A DNA stretch of 41,055 nt from Acidimicrobiaceae bacterium (GTDB lineage: Bacteria; Actinomycetota; Acidimicrobiia; Acidimicrobiales; Bog-793): positions 1 to 41,055 of the forward strand of contig PLDN01000131.1 of the NCBI GenBank assembly GCA_003136185.1. Direction: 5' to 3'. The notes beneath the pieces are model-generated. The model searched no databases and was not told the DNA's origin. It saw nothing but the letters and a program-made list of their open reading frames with translations. A program made the translations under genes and the position numbers. Below are positions 1 through 8,523 of this stretch, in pieces; position 1 is the stretch's first letter, and every line of letters begins with the position of its first letter.

Positions 1-2
1 CG

Positions 3-119
3 CTCCCGTTTCTCAGTTACGGCGGATCGGCCTCCTTCGCGTTCTTCGCGGCGATCGGTCTCGTACTCAACGTAGAGATGCGTAGGCTGCCGCGGCGGGA
101 AGCGAGAGGGACCTGGTGA
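3..119 (+). CDS. C-terminal end of a SEDS-family (RodA/FtsW) protein, truncated by window start
   Basis: Frame 3 reads LPFLSYGGSASFAFFAAIGLVLNVEMRRLPRREARGTW*, matching the conserved SEDS C-terminal PFxSYGGS motif plus last TM helix; stop TGA 117-119 overlaps the GTG of the next gene (GTGA). Not in the ORF track because there is no start in the window. Confidence 0.85.
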   Translation, partial: LPFLSYGGSASFAFFAAIGLVLNVEMRRLPRREARGTW

Positions 120-850
120 GCGAGACCGAGACCGACGACCTAGCTGGCGCCGCTGACGCTGACGCTGTATCGGCCCCAGCGTCCGGAGAAACGGACGCTG
201 GTTCCGACATCAGCATCGCGGACGACCTGAGCGCCGCGGGTGCAGGCGCGGCAGGGCAGGCGGCGGAGGAGGACTCGGCGGCGGATGATGAAAGCGGCGA
301 GGCGGAGGTGGCGCCGGAAGAGGCCTCCGTTTCTGAGGAGGCCGAAGACGACGACAGCTCGGACGACGAGTCCGAAGACGAAGACGACGAGGCCGAAGAC
401 GAAGACGACGAGTCGCCGCGGCCGGAACCTATGTCGCAGATGCTCTTCGTTGACGTGGCGCTCGTTCTGCCTTCCACGCATCCCGTGGTCATCCTGCAGG
501 AAGCGGAGATGCCATACAGGGAGCTTCGCATTCCGGTCGGTGGAGCCGAGGGGGTGGCGATCGGGTACGCCGCCAGGCAGGTGGCGACGCCACGGCCGCT
601 CACGCACGAGCTGATCTCGAAGCTGCTCGACGCCTTCGACTTGTCTCTCGACGCGGTCCACATCACCTCGGTCGAAGGAGCGAACTTCCTCGCCGAGCTC
701 GTTGTGTCCGGGCACAGCGGCGTCCGTTCCATCGACTGCCGGCCCTCGGACGGCATTGCGCTCGCGCTCCGCCGGCAGATCCCCGTGCCGATCATGGCTG
801 CTCCGCATGTGCTCGAGCTCGCCGGAGGCGGATCCCCCTCCGGCAACTAG
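116..850 (+). CDS. Bifunctional nuclease (BFN/DUF151) domain protein with long acidic low-complexity N-terminal region
   Basis: C-terminal half (MLFVDVALVLPSTHPVVILQEAEMPYRELRIPVGGAEGVAIGYAARQ...RPLTHELISKLLDAFDLSLDAVHITSVEGANFLAELVV...IDCRPSDGIALALRRQIPVPIMAAPHVL) has the DUF151 pattern; N-terminal ~100 aa is D/E/S-rich. Confidence 0.85.
   Translation: MSETETDDLAGAADADAVSAPASGETDAGSDISIADDLSAAGAGAAGQAAEEDSAADDESGEAEVAPEEASVSEEAEDDDSSDDESEDEDDEAEDEDDESPRPEPMSQMLFVDVALVLPSTHPVVILQEAEMPYRELRIPVGGAEGVAIGYAARQVATPRPLTHELISKLLDAFDLSLDAVHITSVEGANFLAELVVSGHSGVRSIDCRPSDGIALALRRQIPVPIMAAPHVLELAGGGSPSGN
371..412 (+). repeat. Tandem 21-bp repeat encoding acidic (S/A)EDEDDE units
   Basis: tccgaagacgaagacgacgag / gccgaagacgaagacgacgag, 20/21 identical and in frame. 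Confidence 0.9.
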
Positions 851-860
851 CGCTAGTTGC
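843..860. repeat. 18-bp perfect palindrome GCAACTAGCGCTAGTTGC between convergent genes
   Basis: gcaactagc + gctagttgc are exact reverse complements; includes TAG stop (848-850) of the BFN gene, 7 bp before the stop of the convergent SEDS gene. Confidence 0.9.
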
Positions 861-866
861 GTAGAG

Positions 867-2264
867 CTAGGCGGATGCGGGACTGAATCCGCTCGAGGAC
901 CCCATTACCTGGGGCGGTGCGGTCTGGACGGGGTCAGCACCCTCGTTCGAGATCCGCATCAGCAGCGCAATCAGGATGAAGTTGGCGATGAGCGATGAGC
1001 CTCCGGACGACACGAACGGCAATGTGATGCCGGTGAGCGGTAGGAGCCGCGTCACGCCAGCCATGATTATGAAGGCTTGGAAGCCGATCACGACTGTGAG
1101 GCCTAGCGCTGTGAGCTTCGCGAATTCCGATCGCGCCCGCGTGGCGATCCGTATGCCGTACCCGACGATAAGCGTGAACGCGACGACGATCGCCGCTGTG
1201 CCTGCAAGCCCGAGCTCGTTGCCAATGGCGGCGAAGATGAAGTCGCTCTGGGCAACGGGGATCTGAGCTGCTCCGCCGAGCCCGAGACCAGTACCGGTCA
1301 GCCCGCCTCGGCCATCCATGACCTCGGCGATCGCTGGTTGGAAGCCGGGCGTATTGGGCCCCGTGAGGTACTTCCAAGGGTCGAGCCAGACCTCGATGCG
1401 GACGTTCAATTGGCTCAGAATGTGAGCTGCGACGAAGGTGCCGATCGCGAACGCGACAAGCCCGAGCACGATATAGATAAAGCGGCCTGTGGTGACCCAC
1501 AACATGGCGATGAAGAGGATGAACAAGATCAACGAGAAACCGATGTCGCGCTCGAGGATGATCACTCCGACTGAGGCGAACCACGCGATGGCAATGGGCC
1601 CAAAACCTCGCAGGTCGGGAAGCATGCGGTTGCCGACACGGTTGGTGGCCATCGAGAGCAGCTCGCGTTTTTCCACGAAGTAGGACGCGAAGAAGATGAC
1701 GAGGAGAAGCTTCGACAGCTCGATCGGCTGGAACGAGACCGGCCCGACCTTCACCCAGAGGTAGACGCCGGTCAGCTGCACCTCGGGAGAGTCCTTCAAC
1801 CCCGGCATGAGCGGGAGCAGGAGCAGGATGAAGGCACTCGCCGCGAGCAGGTAGCGGTAGCGCTCGAGATCTCTCGATCGACGCACGACGAGCAGCGTGC
1901 CGATATACGCCGCCAGGCCGACCGACGACCAGAGCGCTTGGTAGCCGGCGAGGTGCGGGGAGTTCGGTTCGAAGGGCGCCAGACGTTCCATCATCACGTA
2001 CCCGAGGCCGTCCAACACGAGCACGATCGGCAGGATGACAGGATCGGCTTCGGGGGCGAGGAAGCGGTTGGCGAGGTTGCCGGCGAGGCCCATCGCAACG
2101 AGGATCAGGACGAATGCGCCGAGCCCAGGCGGGAACTTGTTATAAGTTCCGAGATAGGCGAGGACGTCCGCGAAGACGACGACGACGATCCCGACGAGGA
2201 TCAGCCCGAGCTCGCTTCGCCGTCGCGGGTGCGAGCGAGAGGCAGTTTTCGCTATCGCTGCCAC
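867..2264 (-). CDS. rodA: SEDS-family cell-wall polymerase RodA/FtsW
   Basis: 465 aa polytopic protein ending TRLLPLTGITLPFVSSGGSSLIANFILIALLMRISNE, typical SEDS/mycobacterial-type RodA C-terminus. Confidence 0.85.
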   Translation of the reverse strand: MAAIAKTASRSHPRRRSELGLILVGIVVVVFADVLAYLGTYNKFPPGLGAFVLILVAMGLAGNLANRFLAPEADPVILPIVLVLDGLGYVMMERLAPFEPNSPHLAGYQALWSSVGLAAYIGTLLVVRRSRDLERYRYLLAASAFILLLLPLMPGLKDSPEVQLTGVYLWVKVGPVSFQPIELSKLLLVIFFASYFVEKRELLSMATNRVGNRMLPDLRGFGPIAIAWFASVGVIILERDIGFSLILFILFIAMLWVTTGRFIYIVLGLVAFAIGTFVAAHILSQLNVRIEVWLDPWKYLTGPNTPGFQPAIAEVMDGRGGLTGTGLGLGGAAQIPVAQSDFIFAAIGNELGLAGTAAIVVAFTLIVGYGIRIATRARSEFAKLTALGLTVVIGFQAFIIMAGVTRLLPLTGITLPFVSSGGSSLIANFILIALLMRISNEGADPVQTAPPQVMGSSSGFSPASA

Positions 2265-2270
2265 GGGTTC

Positions 2271-2280
2271 ACGGTAGCGT
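2271..2280. promoter_or_regulatory. Putative bidirectional promoter with overlapping -10 elements for rodA (-) and ppk (+)
   Basis: ACGGTAGCGT: TAGCGT (+, 2275-2280) is 7 nt from ppk GTG 2288; TACCGT (-, 2276-2271) is 6 nt from rodA GTG 2264; both share TA at 2275-2276. Confidence 0.6.
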
Positions 2281-2287
2281 CTGAGCC

Positions 2288-4444
2288 GTGGAAGCCGATG
2301 TCATAGCGCCGATCGAACAATCGGAAGCTGACCGATCGGCTGTCGCGACGGAGGTCATCGTTGCACCCGACAGCCAGGAGCGTTTCCTGAACAAGGAGCT
2401 GTCTTGGTGCGATTTCGCCCATCGGCTGCTAGATCTGGCGAGCGACGAGTCGGTGCCGTTGCTCGAGCGGGTGAAGTTCATGGCGATCTGCGCGAGCGGG
2501 ATGGACGAGTTCTTCCAGGTGCGGGTCGCCGGATTGAAGGACCAGATCGCAGCGGGAGTCCGCAAACGCTCGTCTGACGGGAAGACGGCTTCGCAGCAGC
2601 TCAAGCTCATCTACGAGCAGGTAACCGCGCTCAGGACCCGCCAGGACCGCATCTTCAATCACGCGCTCATCCCGCAGCTCGCCCACGAGGGTGTCGACGT
2701 TGCGCACTGGTCAGATCTGGACATGAGGGACCGCCAGATCCTGCTCGGCGTGTTCAACCGGGAGATCTTCCCGGTCCTGACGCCGCTCGCCGTTGATCCC
2801 GGCCACCCCTTCCCCTACATCTCCAACCTCTCGCTCAATCTCGGGGTGCTGGTGGCGGACGAGACCACAGGCGAGCATCGTTTCGCCCGGGTGAAAGTCC
2901 CGCCGCTGTTCCCCCGGCTCGTCCAGGTGGGAGAGGCAACTCGGTACGTCGCTCTGGAGGAGGTCATCGCCGAGAACCTCGACCGGCTCTTTCCTCAGAT
3001 GGCCATCGGGGGACACTATGCGTTCCGGGTGACGCGTAATGCCGACCTGGCGCTCGAAGACGGCGAGGCCGACGATCTCCTCGAGGCTGTCGAGGTGGAG
3101 CTGCTGCGGCGGCGGCGCTTTGGCAGGGCAGTCCGCCTCGAGGTCGGTGCCGATATGCCGGCGGAGGTACGAGAGTTGCTACTCGACGAGCTCGAGCTGA
3201 CCTCCGACGACCTCTATGACACGGCGGCTCCCCTTGACTTGAACCAGCTCTGGGAGCTTCACCAGATCGATCGCCCCGACCTCCACGACCCGCCCTGGGT
3301 ACCGATGACCCCGGGCCGCCTCACCTCGGTCGGAGACGAGCCGGTCGACCTCTTCGCGGTTCTGAGGGAGAAGGACTTGCTCGTCCACCACCCCTACGAG
3401 TCGTTCGCGAGCTCCGTCGAGGCGTTCATCAACCAGGCTGCCGACGACCCGAAGGTCCTCGCGATCAAGCAGACGCTGTACCGGACCTCCAACGACACCG
3501 AGATCGTCGATGCGCTCGTTCGGGCGGCAGAGCAGGGAAAGCAGGTCGCCGCCCTCGTGGAGCTGAAAGCACGCTTCGACGAGCAGGCGAACATCTCGTG
3601 GGCCCGCCAGCTCGAGCGGGCGGGTGTGCACGTCGTCTACGGGCTGATGGGGCTGAAGACGCATTCGAAGACGGCGCTCGTCATCCGGCGGGAGGACGAC
3701 ACGCTGCGCGGCTACTGCCATGTTGGGACCGGGAACTACAACTCAGGCACCGCCCGTGTCTACGAGGATCTCGGCCTGCTGTCAGCCGATCCTGAGCTCT
3801 GCGCCGATCTCACGGAGCTCTTCAACTACCTCACCGGCTACGGGCGCCAGTCCCGTCACCGCCGCATCATCACGTCCCCGCACGAGTTGCGCTCCTGGGT
3901 GTTGGAAGAGCTCGAGACCGAGGCACGCCAGGGTTCGCATGGCCGGGCAACCATCAAAGTCAACGGCCTGACCGACCCGGAGGTGATCGACGGTCTCTAC
4001 GCGGCCAGCCGGGCAGGGGCGAAGATCGACTTAGTGGTTCGCGGCCTGTGCAGCTTGAGGCCGGGCATCGCGGGCCTGTCAGAGTCCATCACCGTGAGAT
4101 CGATAGTGGGAAGGTTTCTAGAGCATTCGCGGATCTACCGTTTTGGCGAGCCGGGAAGCGCGCGGGGGGCGAGACACTTCATCGGCTCGGCCGACTTGAT
4201 GGAGCGCAATCTGGACCGCAGGGTGGAGGCGCTTGCTCCCGTTCTCGATCCCGACCTCCAGAGCCGCCTCGACGAGACCTTGGCGCTCAACCTCGCTGAC
4301 GACACGAATACCTGGGAGCTCCAACCCGACGGCTCGTGGTACCGGATACCTTCGCTGCACGGTGTCAGCACGCAACGACAGCTGCAGGAGCTGGCGCTCG
4401 ACCGTGCTCGGAAGCGGCGTACCACCACCGAAACCCACCTCTAG
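2288..4444 (+). CDS. ppk1: Polyphosphate kinase 1
   Basis: 718 aa; FLNKELSWCDFAHRLLDLA, QTLYRTSNDTEIVDAL, VELKARFDEQANISWARQLERAGVHVVYGLMGLKTHSK, YCHVGTGNYNSGTARVYEDLGL are PPK1 hallmarks. Confidence 0.97.
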   Translation: MEADVIAPIEQSEADRSAVATEVIVAPDSQERFLNKELSWCDFAHRLLDLASDESVPLLERVKFMAICASGMDEFFQVRVAGLKDQIAAGVRKRSSDGKTASQQLKLIYEQVTALRTRQDRIFNHALIPQLAHEGVDVAHWSDLDMRDRQILLGVFNREIFPVLTPLAVDPGHPFPYISNLSLNLGVLVADETTGEHRFARVKVPPLFPRLVQVGEATRYVALEEVIAENLDRLFPQMAIGGHYAFRVTRNADLALEDGEADDLLEAVEVELLRRRRFGRAVRLEVGADMPAEVRELLLDELELTSDDLYDTAAPLDLNQLWELHQIDRPDLHDPPWVPMTPGRLTSVGDEPVDLFAVLREKDLLVHHPYESFASSVEAFINQAADDPKVLAIKQTLYRTSNDTEIVDALVRAAEQGKQVAALVELKARFDEQANISWARQLERAGVHVVYGLMGLKTHSKTALVIRREDDTLRGYCHVGTGNYNSGTARVYEDLGLLSADPELCADLTELFNYLTGYGRQSRHRRIITSPHELRSWVLEELETEARQGSHGRATIKVNGLTDPEVIDGLYAASRAGAKIDLVVRGLCSLRPGIAGLSESITVRSIVGRFLEHSRIYRFGEPGSARGARHFIGSADLMERNLDRRVEALAPVLDPDLQSRLDETLALNLADDTNTWELQPDGSWYRIPSLHGVSTQRQLQELALDRARKRRTTTETHL

Positions 4445-4490
4445 AGCCACGGGCTGATGAAGAAGAGATGACTACGAAAGTGAGCGCACG

Positions 4491-6077
4491 ATGAGGGTCG
4501 GTGCGCTTGATCTTGGTAGCAACTCCTTTCATCTCCTGATCGTCGAGACGCGTCCCGACGGAAGTTTTGTCCCGCTCGTGCGCGAGAAGGAGATGTTGCG
4601 CCTGGGCGACGTCGTCGGACGCGAGGGCTACCTCACCGAGGAGGCAGTCGAGCGCGCGATCGAGGTCGTCAGGCGGTTCCGAACCATTGCCGAGACCCAC
4701 GACGTCGAGGAGCTGGTCGCGTACGGGACGGCCGCGCTGCGTGAGGCCTCGAACGGTCCGGAGGTGACCGATCGCATCGAAGCTGAGACGGGAGTGCGGG
4801 TGCAGGTGGTGAACGGGATCCGTGAGGCACAGCTCGTCTTCGAGGCCGTCAGGGCGAGCGTGTTGATGGATCCGGCTCCGGTTCTCTGCGCCGACCTCGG
4901 TGGGGGATCTCTCGAGCTTGCCGTCGGCGACCGTCACGGGCTGCGTTATGCCACGAGCCTTCACCTCGGCGTAGGCCGCCTGACCGCCGAGCTCGTCCGG
5001 TCGGACCCGCCGACCGCAAAGGATCGCATTCGTCTGCGCAGGCGCGTCGACGCAGAGTTGAGCGATGTGCTTGCGGACCTGCTCGCGCGCGGACCTCAGC
5101 AGCTGATCGGCTCGTCTGGAACATTCTGTGCCCTCGCACGCGCATCGACGGCCTTGCGCGACGGCAGCGTGCCGATGTCGGTGAACCAGCTGACGGTGTC
5201 AGCTGCGGACCTACGTGCCTTCGGCGATCTCGTCTTTTCGCTCCCGTCGGAGGACCGCGCCCGTCTCGCGGGCGTGGATGCCCGTCGGGCCGAGTTGCTA
5301 CCTGCAGGTGTCGTCGTGGTCGAGGCACTCTTGGAATCGACGGGCCTCGACGCGCTGACGACCTCGGAGTGGGCGCTTCGCGAGGGCATGGTGCTCCGGG
5401 TGCTGAACAAGCACGACCCGGCGGACTTCAGCAGCGATCCCCGCACGATCAGGCGGGCCTCGGTGCTGTCACTCTGCCGCCGCTCGAACTGGCGCGAGCG
5501 CCACGCAAGCTCGGTCGCGCGGATGGCACTCGAGTTGTTCGATGCGACCGTAGTGCTCCATCGCGGCTCCGAGGAGGACCGCGAGCTTCTCGAGCTGGCC
5601 GCTCAACTGCACGACATCGGCGAACACGTGAGTCGTGACGGGCACGGCCGGCACACCGCTTACCTGATCGAGCATGGCGGCTTGCGGGGCTTCTCCCCAG
5701 AAGAGGTTCGCATGCTCGCTTGCATCGGGAGATATCACACCCGCGGCAAGCCAAGAGAGAGCTTCGGCTCCTTCGAAGCGCTCGCGCCAGACGACCGCGC
5801 ACGGGTGCTCTCACTCCTCGCCCTTTTGCGGATCGCGGACGGGCTCGACGTCAGTCACGCTGACATCATCGGACCTATCAGCGTCACGATTGAGGCCGAT
5901 CGGGCAGTGATCACTGCCCCGGCGAGGGGTGAGGCAGAGCTCGAACGGTGGATGTTCCAGCGCAAGCGGACGTTGTTCGAAGACGTCTTCGGCATCCCGG
6001 CGGTGCTCGAGCTCTCCCTCGCGGGTCACGACGAGTTCGAGCCAGACGCGCTAGCAGAGACGGCCGGACATGGCTGA
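4491..6077 (+). CDS. ppx: Ppx/GppA exopolyphosphatase with C-terminal HD-type domain
   Basis: ALDLGSNSFHLLIVE, DLGGGSLELAVG, IGSSGTFCALAR plus C-terminal AAQLHDIGEHVS. Confidence 0.93.
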   Translation: MRVGALDLGSNSFHLLIVETRPDGSFVPLVREKEMLRLGDVVGREGYLTEEAVERAIEVVRRFRTIAETHDVEELVAYGTAALREASNGPEVTDRIEAETGVRVQVVNGIREAQLVFEAVRASVLMDPAPVLCADLGGGSLELAVGDRHGLRYATSLHLGVGRLTAELVRSDPPTAKDRIRLRRRVDAELSDVLADLLARGPQQLIGSSGTFCALARASTALRDGSVPMSVNQLTVSAADLRAFGDLVFSLPSEDRARLAGVDARRAELLPAGVVVVEALLESTGLDALTTSEWALREGMVLRVLNKHDPADFSSDPRTIRRASVLSLCRRSNWRERHASSVARMALELFDATVVLHRGSEEDRELLELAAQLHDIGEHVSRDGHGRHTAYLIEHGGLRGFSPEEVRMLACIGRYHTRGKPRESFGSFEALAPDDRARVLSLLALLRIADGLDVSHADIIGPISVTIEADRAVITAPARGEAELERWMFQRKRTLFEDVFGIPAVLELSLAGHDEFEPDALAETAGHG

Positions 6078-6909
6078 GCTGCTCATCCGGACGAGCCTCG
6101 ACTCCTACGAAGTGCCCGCCGGCGATCCGGGATGGTTCGGCCCGGACTCGATCGCCTGGCAGGTGCACGCCGACTTGGCGTCGATGCTCGTTGGCGGCAT
6201 GTCCGCCTTGCTTCTTCAGACCCTGCACCCGCTCGTAATGAAGGGCGTCGCCGATCATTCGAACTACGGTACGGATCCCTTCGGGCGGCTACAGCGAACG
6301 GCCGAGTTCATCGCAGGCACCACTTACGGAGGCGACGAGCTCGCGTCGGACCTCGTGCGCCACGTGCGCTCGATTCATGCGAGGGTGAGGGGTGTGGCGG
6401 ACGCAAACCGCCCCTATCGGGCGACCGAGCCGGCTCTGCTCACCTATGTTCACGTGACCGAGGTGTGGAGCTTCCTCCGCGCTCACCAGCGCTACTCGGG
6501 CAGGCCATTGCTGACGAGCGAGAAGAATCAGTACCTGGCGGAGATGTCGGTCGTCGCCCGTCGCTTGGGAGCGCGCGACGTCCCGACGACGACCGCAGAG
6601 GTGCAGGAGTACTTGCGGCTGGTGCGACCCGTTTGTGAGATGACGGCGGAGGCGCGCGAGACGGTGGGTTTCTTGATGACGTCGCCAGTCGGGGAGAGTG
6701 TGCTCCGCCGCTCGGCGTACGCGACGATCTGCGAGGCGGCAATCGATCTGCTGCCGATGTGGGCGCGGCACCGGCTCGGCTTGTACCGGCCCTCGCCGGT
6801 GCGCCTCGCGCTCGTGCGGCCCGCCGCGACTGTTCTCACGTCTGCGTTGCGTTTCGTCGTCGGTGGCTCGCCGGTCCGAGATGCCGCCGAGAGGCGCGCG
6901 GCGAGCTGA
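6070..6909 (+). CDS. DUF2236 / oxygenase MpaB-like family protein
   Basis: LLLQTLHPLVMKGVADHSNYGTDPFGRLQRTAEFIAGTTYG motif; overlaps the ppx stop by 8 bp. Confidence 0.85.
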   Translation: MAELLIRTSLDSYEVPAGDPGWFGPDSIAWQVHADLASMLVGGMSALLLQTLHPLVMKGVADHSNYGTDPFGRLQRTAEFIAGTTYGGDELASDLVRHVRSIHARVRGVADANRPYRATEPALLTYVHVTEVWSFLRAHQRYSGRPLLTSEKNQYLAEMSVVARRLGARDVPTTTAEVQEYLRLVRPVCEMTAEARETVGFLMTSPVGESVLRRSAYATICEAAIDLLPMWARHRLGLYRPSPVRLALVRPAATVLTSALRFVVGGSPVRDAAERRAAS

Positions 6910-6917
6910 GGCGAGGC

Positions 6918-7304
6918 TTAACCCTCGAGCAGCGCCTTCAGCCCCTTGAGGCCGCTCTTGGTGGCAGGCCCGACAATCCCTGCCAAGCCGTCGGCGACAT
7001 CGGTCCCGTAGACGACGCGGCTCGCACCCTCGCCGTCCTCGAGGACGTCGATCGTGCCGAGGTGCGCTGCATCGGGCAGCCCGTCGACGATCGAGTACTG
7101 GAAGCGACGCAACTCGGCGTCGTTCGTGACGATCTTCTCGGCGAGACTGATCCCAGCCGTCAGCGTGATCGTGCGTGTGCCTTCGCCGACCTCGACGGCG
7201 TCGATGCCATCGAACCATTCGGTGATCCGAGAGGAGTCGCCCACGACAGCGAAGACCTCGTCTGGGTGTCGAGCGATCCTGATGTCGTAGCGCACCGATG
7301 CCAT
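6918..7304 (-). CDS. SRPBCC (START/PYP-like) family protein
   Basis: VRYDIRIARHPDEVFAVVGDSSRITEWFDGIDAVEVGEGTRTITLTAG; GAAAGGA Shine-Dalgarno upstream of ATG. Confidence 0.75.
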   Translation of the reverse strand: MASVRYDIRIARHPDEVFAVVGDSSRITEWFDGIDAVEVGEGTRTITLTAGISLAEKIVTNDAELRRFQYSIVDGLPDAAHLGTIDVLEDGEGASRVVYGTDVADGLAGIVGPATKSGLKGLKALLEG

Positions 7305-7404
7305 GGGTGTCCTTTCACGGAGTTATTGGGCGAGAGCGCAACTTAGTACCTGCGAGGAGCGTCCGGACCGGCGAGGACAAAGGCACGCGCGGCCCGTCGA
7401 GACG

Positions 7405-8478
7405 TCAGCGCGCCAGCGGGTTAACGAGGTCCGGAGCAGCCCCCCGGCGAACGGCCAGACCGGCCAGCATCTCGAGCACAGCCCGGTGTGCGTTGTTGAT
7501 CGTCAGCTCGGCCCAGTCGTAGGCCGGGGCTACCTCGACGACGTCCATCGCGACGAGCGGAGTCTCGATCGCCAGCTTGCGCACCGCCCTCAGCAGATCA
7601 GCCGGCGCGAGGCCTCCGGGCTCCGGTGTGCCTGTCCCGGGAGCAAAGCCAGGATCGAGCACATCGATGTCTAGCGACAGGTACACGCTGTCTGTTCCTT
7701 CGAGAGCTTCGGCGACGGCGTCCTCCATGACCGCCGGCAGACCGCGCTCCCAGACCTCTTGCATGAGGTGCCACCTCATGTTCTGGTCCCGCATCCACTC
7801 GAAGGTCTCCTTCGGTGGCCAGTACCCCCTCAGTCCGATTTGAACGAAGTTCGCACCTTTCACGGCGCCAGACTCGATCAGGCGCCGCATCGGCGTGCCA
7901 TGACTGGCGAGGTTGCCCTCGACGGTGTCGGCAGTATCCGCGTGTGCATCGAAGTGCACGATGCCGATCCGCCCCCAGCCGTGGGTCTCGGCGACCGCGG
8001 TCGCCGCCGGCCAGGTGATCGAGTGGTCGCCGCCGAGTATCACGGGGAAGATGCCGCGGCTCGCGACCTCGCCCACGCGGTGACGGATGTTCGCATGGCT
8101 CTGCTCGACGAGCCCGTGTGGACAGAGTGCGTCCCCGTAATCGACGACCTCCAGGCTCTCGAAGATCTCGACGCCGAGGTCGAGGTGATAGGTCCCCGGC
8201 CCGTAGGCGAGTGCCCGGAGCGCGCGGGGCCCGAAGCGAGCCCCGGGTCGGTTCGTCGTCGAGTCGTCCCAGGGCGCGCCTACGACAGCGACGTCCGGCT
8301 GCCACCGGTCGAGGTCCTCCGGCTCGGTCAAAAGGGGGCACTGGGCGAAGGTGGCAGGTCCCGTATGGGACGGTCCCGAGAGCTGCACCGCCATTCCTGG
8401 CGGCAGATGGCGGTCAGGGGCGGGGCGGTCAGCGGCAGGTTGGGCGGGCTGGGCGGGTTGTGAGCGATCGTCGGCCAC
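7405..8478 (-). CDS. speB: Ureohydrolase (agmatinase/arginase family)
   Basis: ILGGDHSITWP, IVHFDAHADT, VYLSLDIDVLDPGFAPGTGTPEPGGL are the metal-binding motifs of the family; substrate not determinable. Confidence 0.85.
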   Translation of the reverse strand: MADDRSQPAQPAQPAADRPAPDRHLPPGMAVQLSGPSHTGPATFAQCPLLTEPEDLDRWQPDVAVVGAPWDDSTTNRPGARFGPRALRALAYGPGTYHLDLGVEIFESLEVVDYGDALCPHGLVEQSHANIRHRVGEVASRGIFPVILGGDHSITWPAATAVAETHGWGRIGIVHFDAHADTADTVEGNLASHGTPMRRLIESGAVKGANFVQIGLRGYWPPKETFEWMRDQNMRWHLMQEVWERGLPAVMEDAVAEALEGTDSVYLSLDIDVLDPGFAPGTGTPEPGGLAPADLLRAVRKLAIETPLVAMDVVEVAPAYDWAELTINNAHRAVLEMLAGLAVRRGAAPDLVNPLAR

Positions 8479-8523
8479 AGGGCCGTTGTTACCACAAGGT
8501 GATCGGGCGAACCGACCTCGAGC

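Noticed and set aside
67-846. 259-aa and 222-aa minus-strand ORFs opposite the BFN gene (Ser-rich)
   Set aside because: Serine/valine-rich sequence is simply the complement of the D/E-rich repeat; the + strand has the conserved BFN domain.
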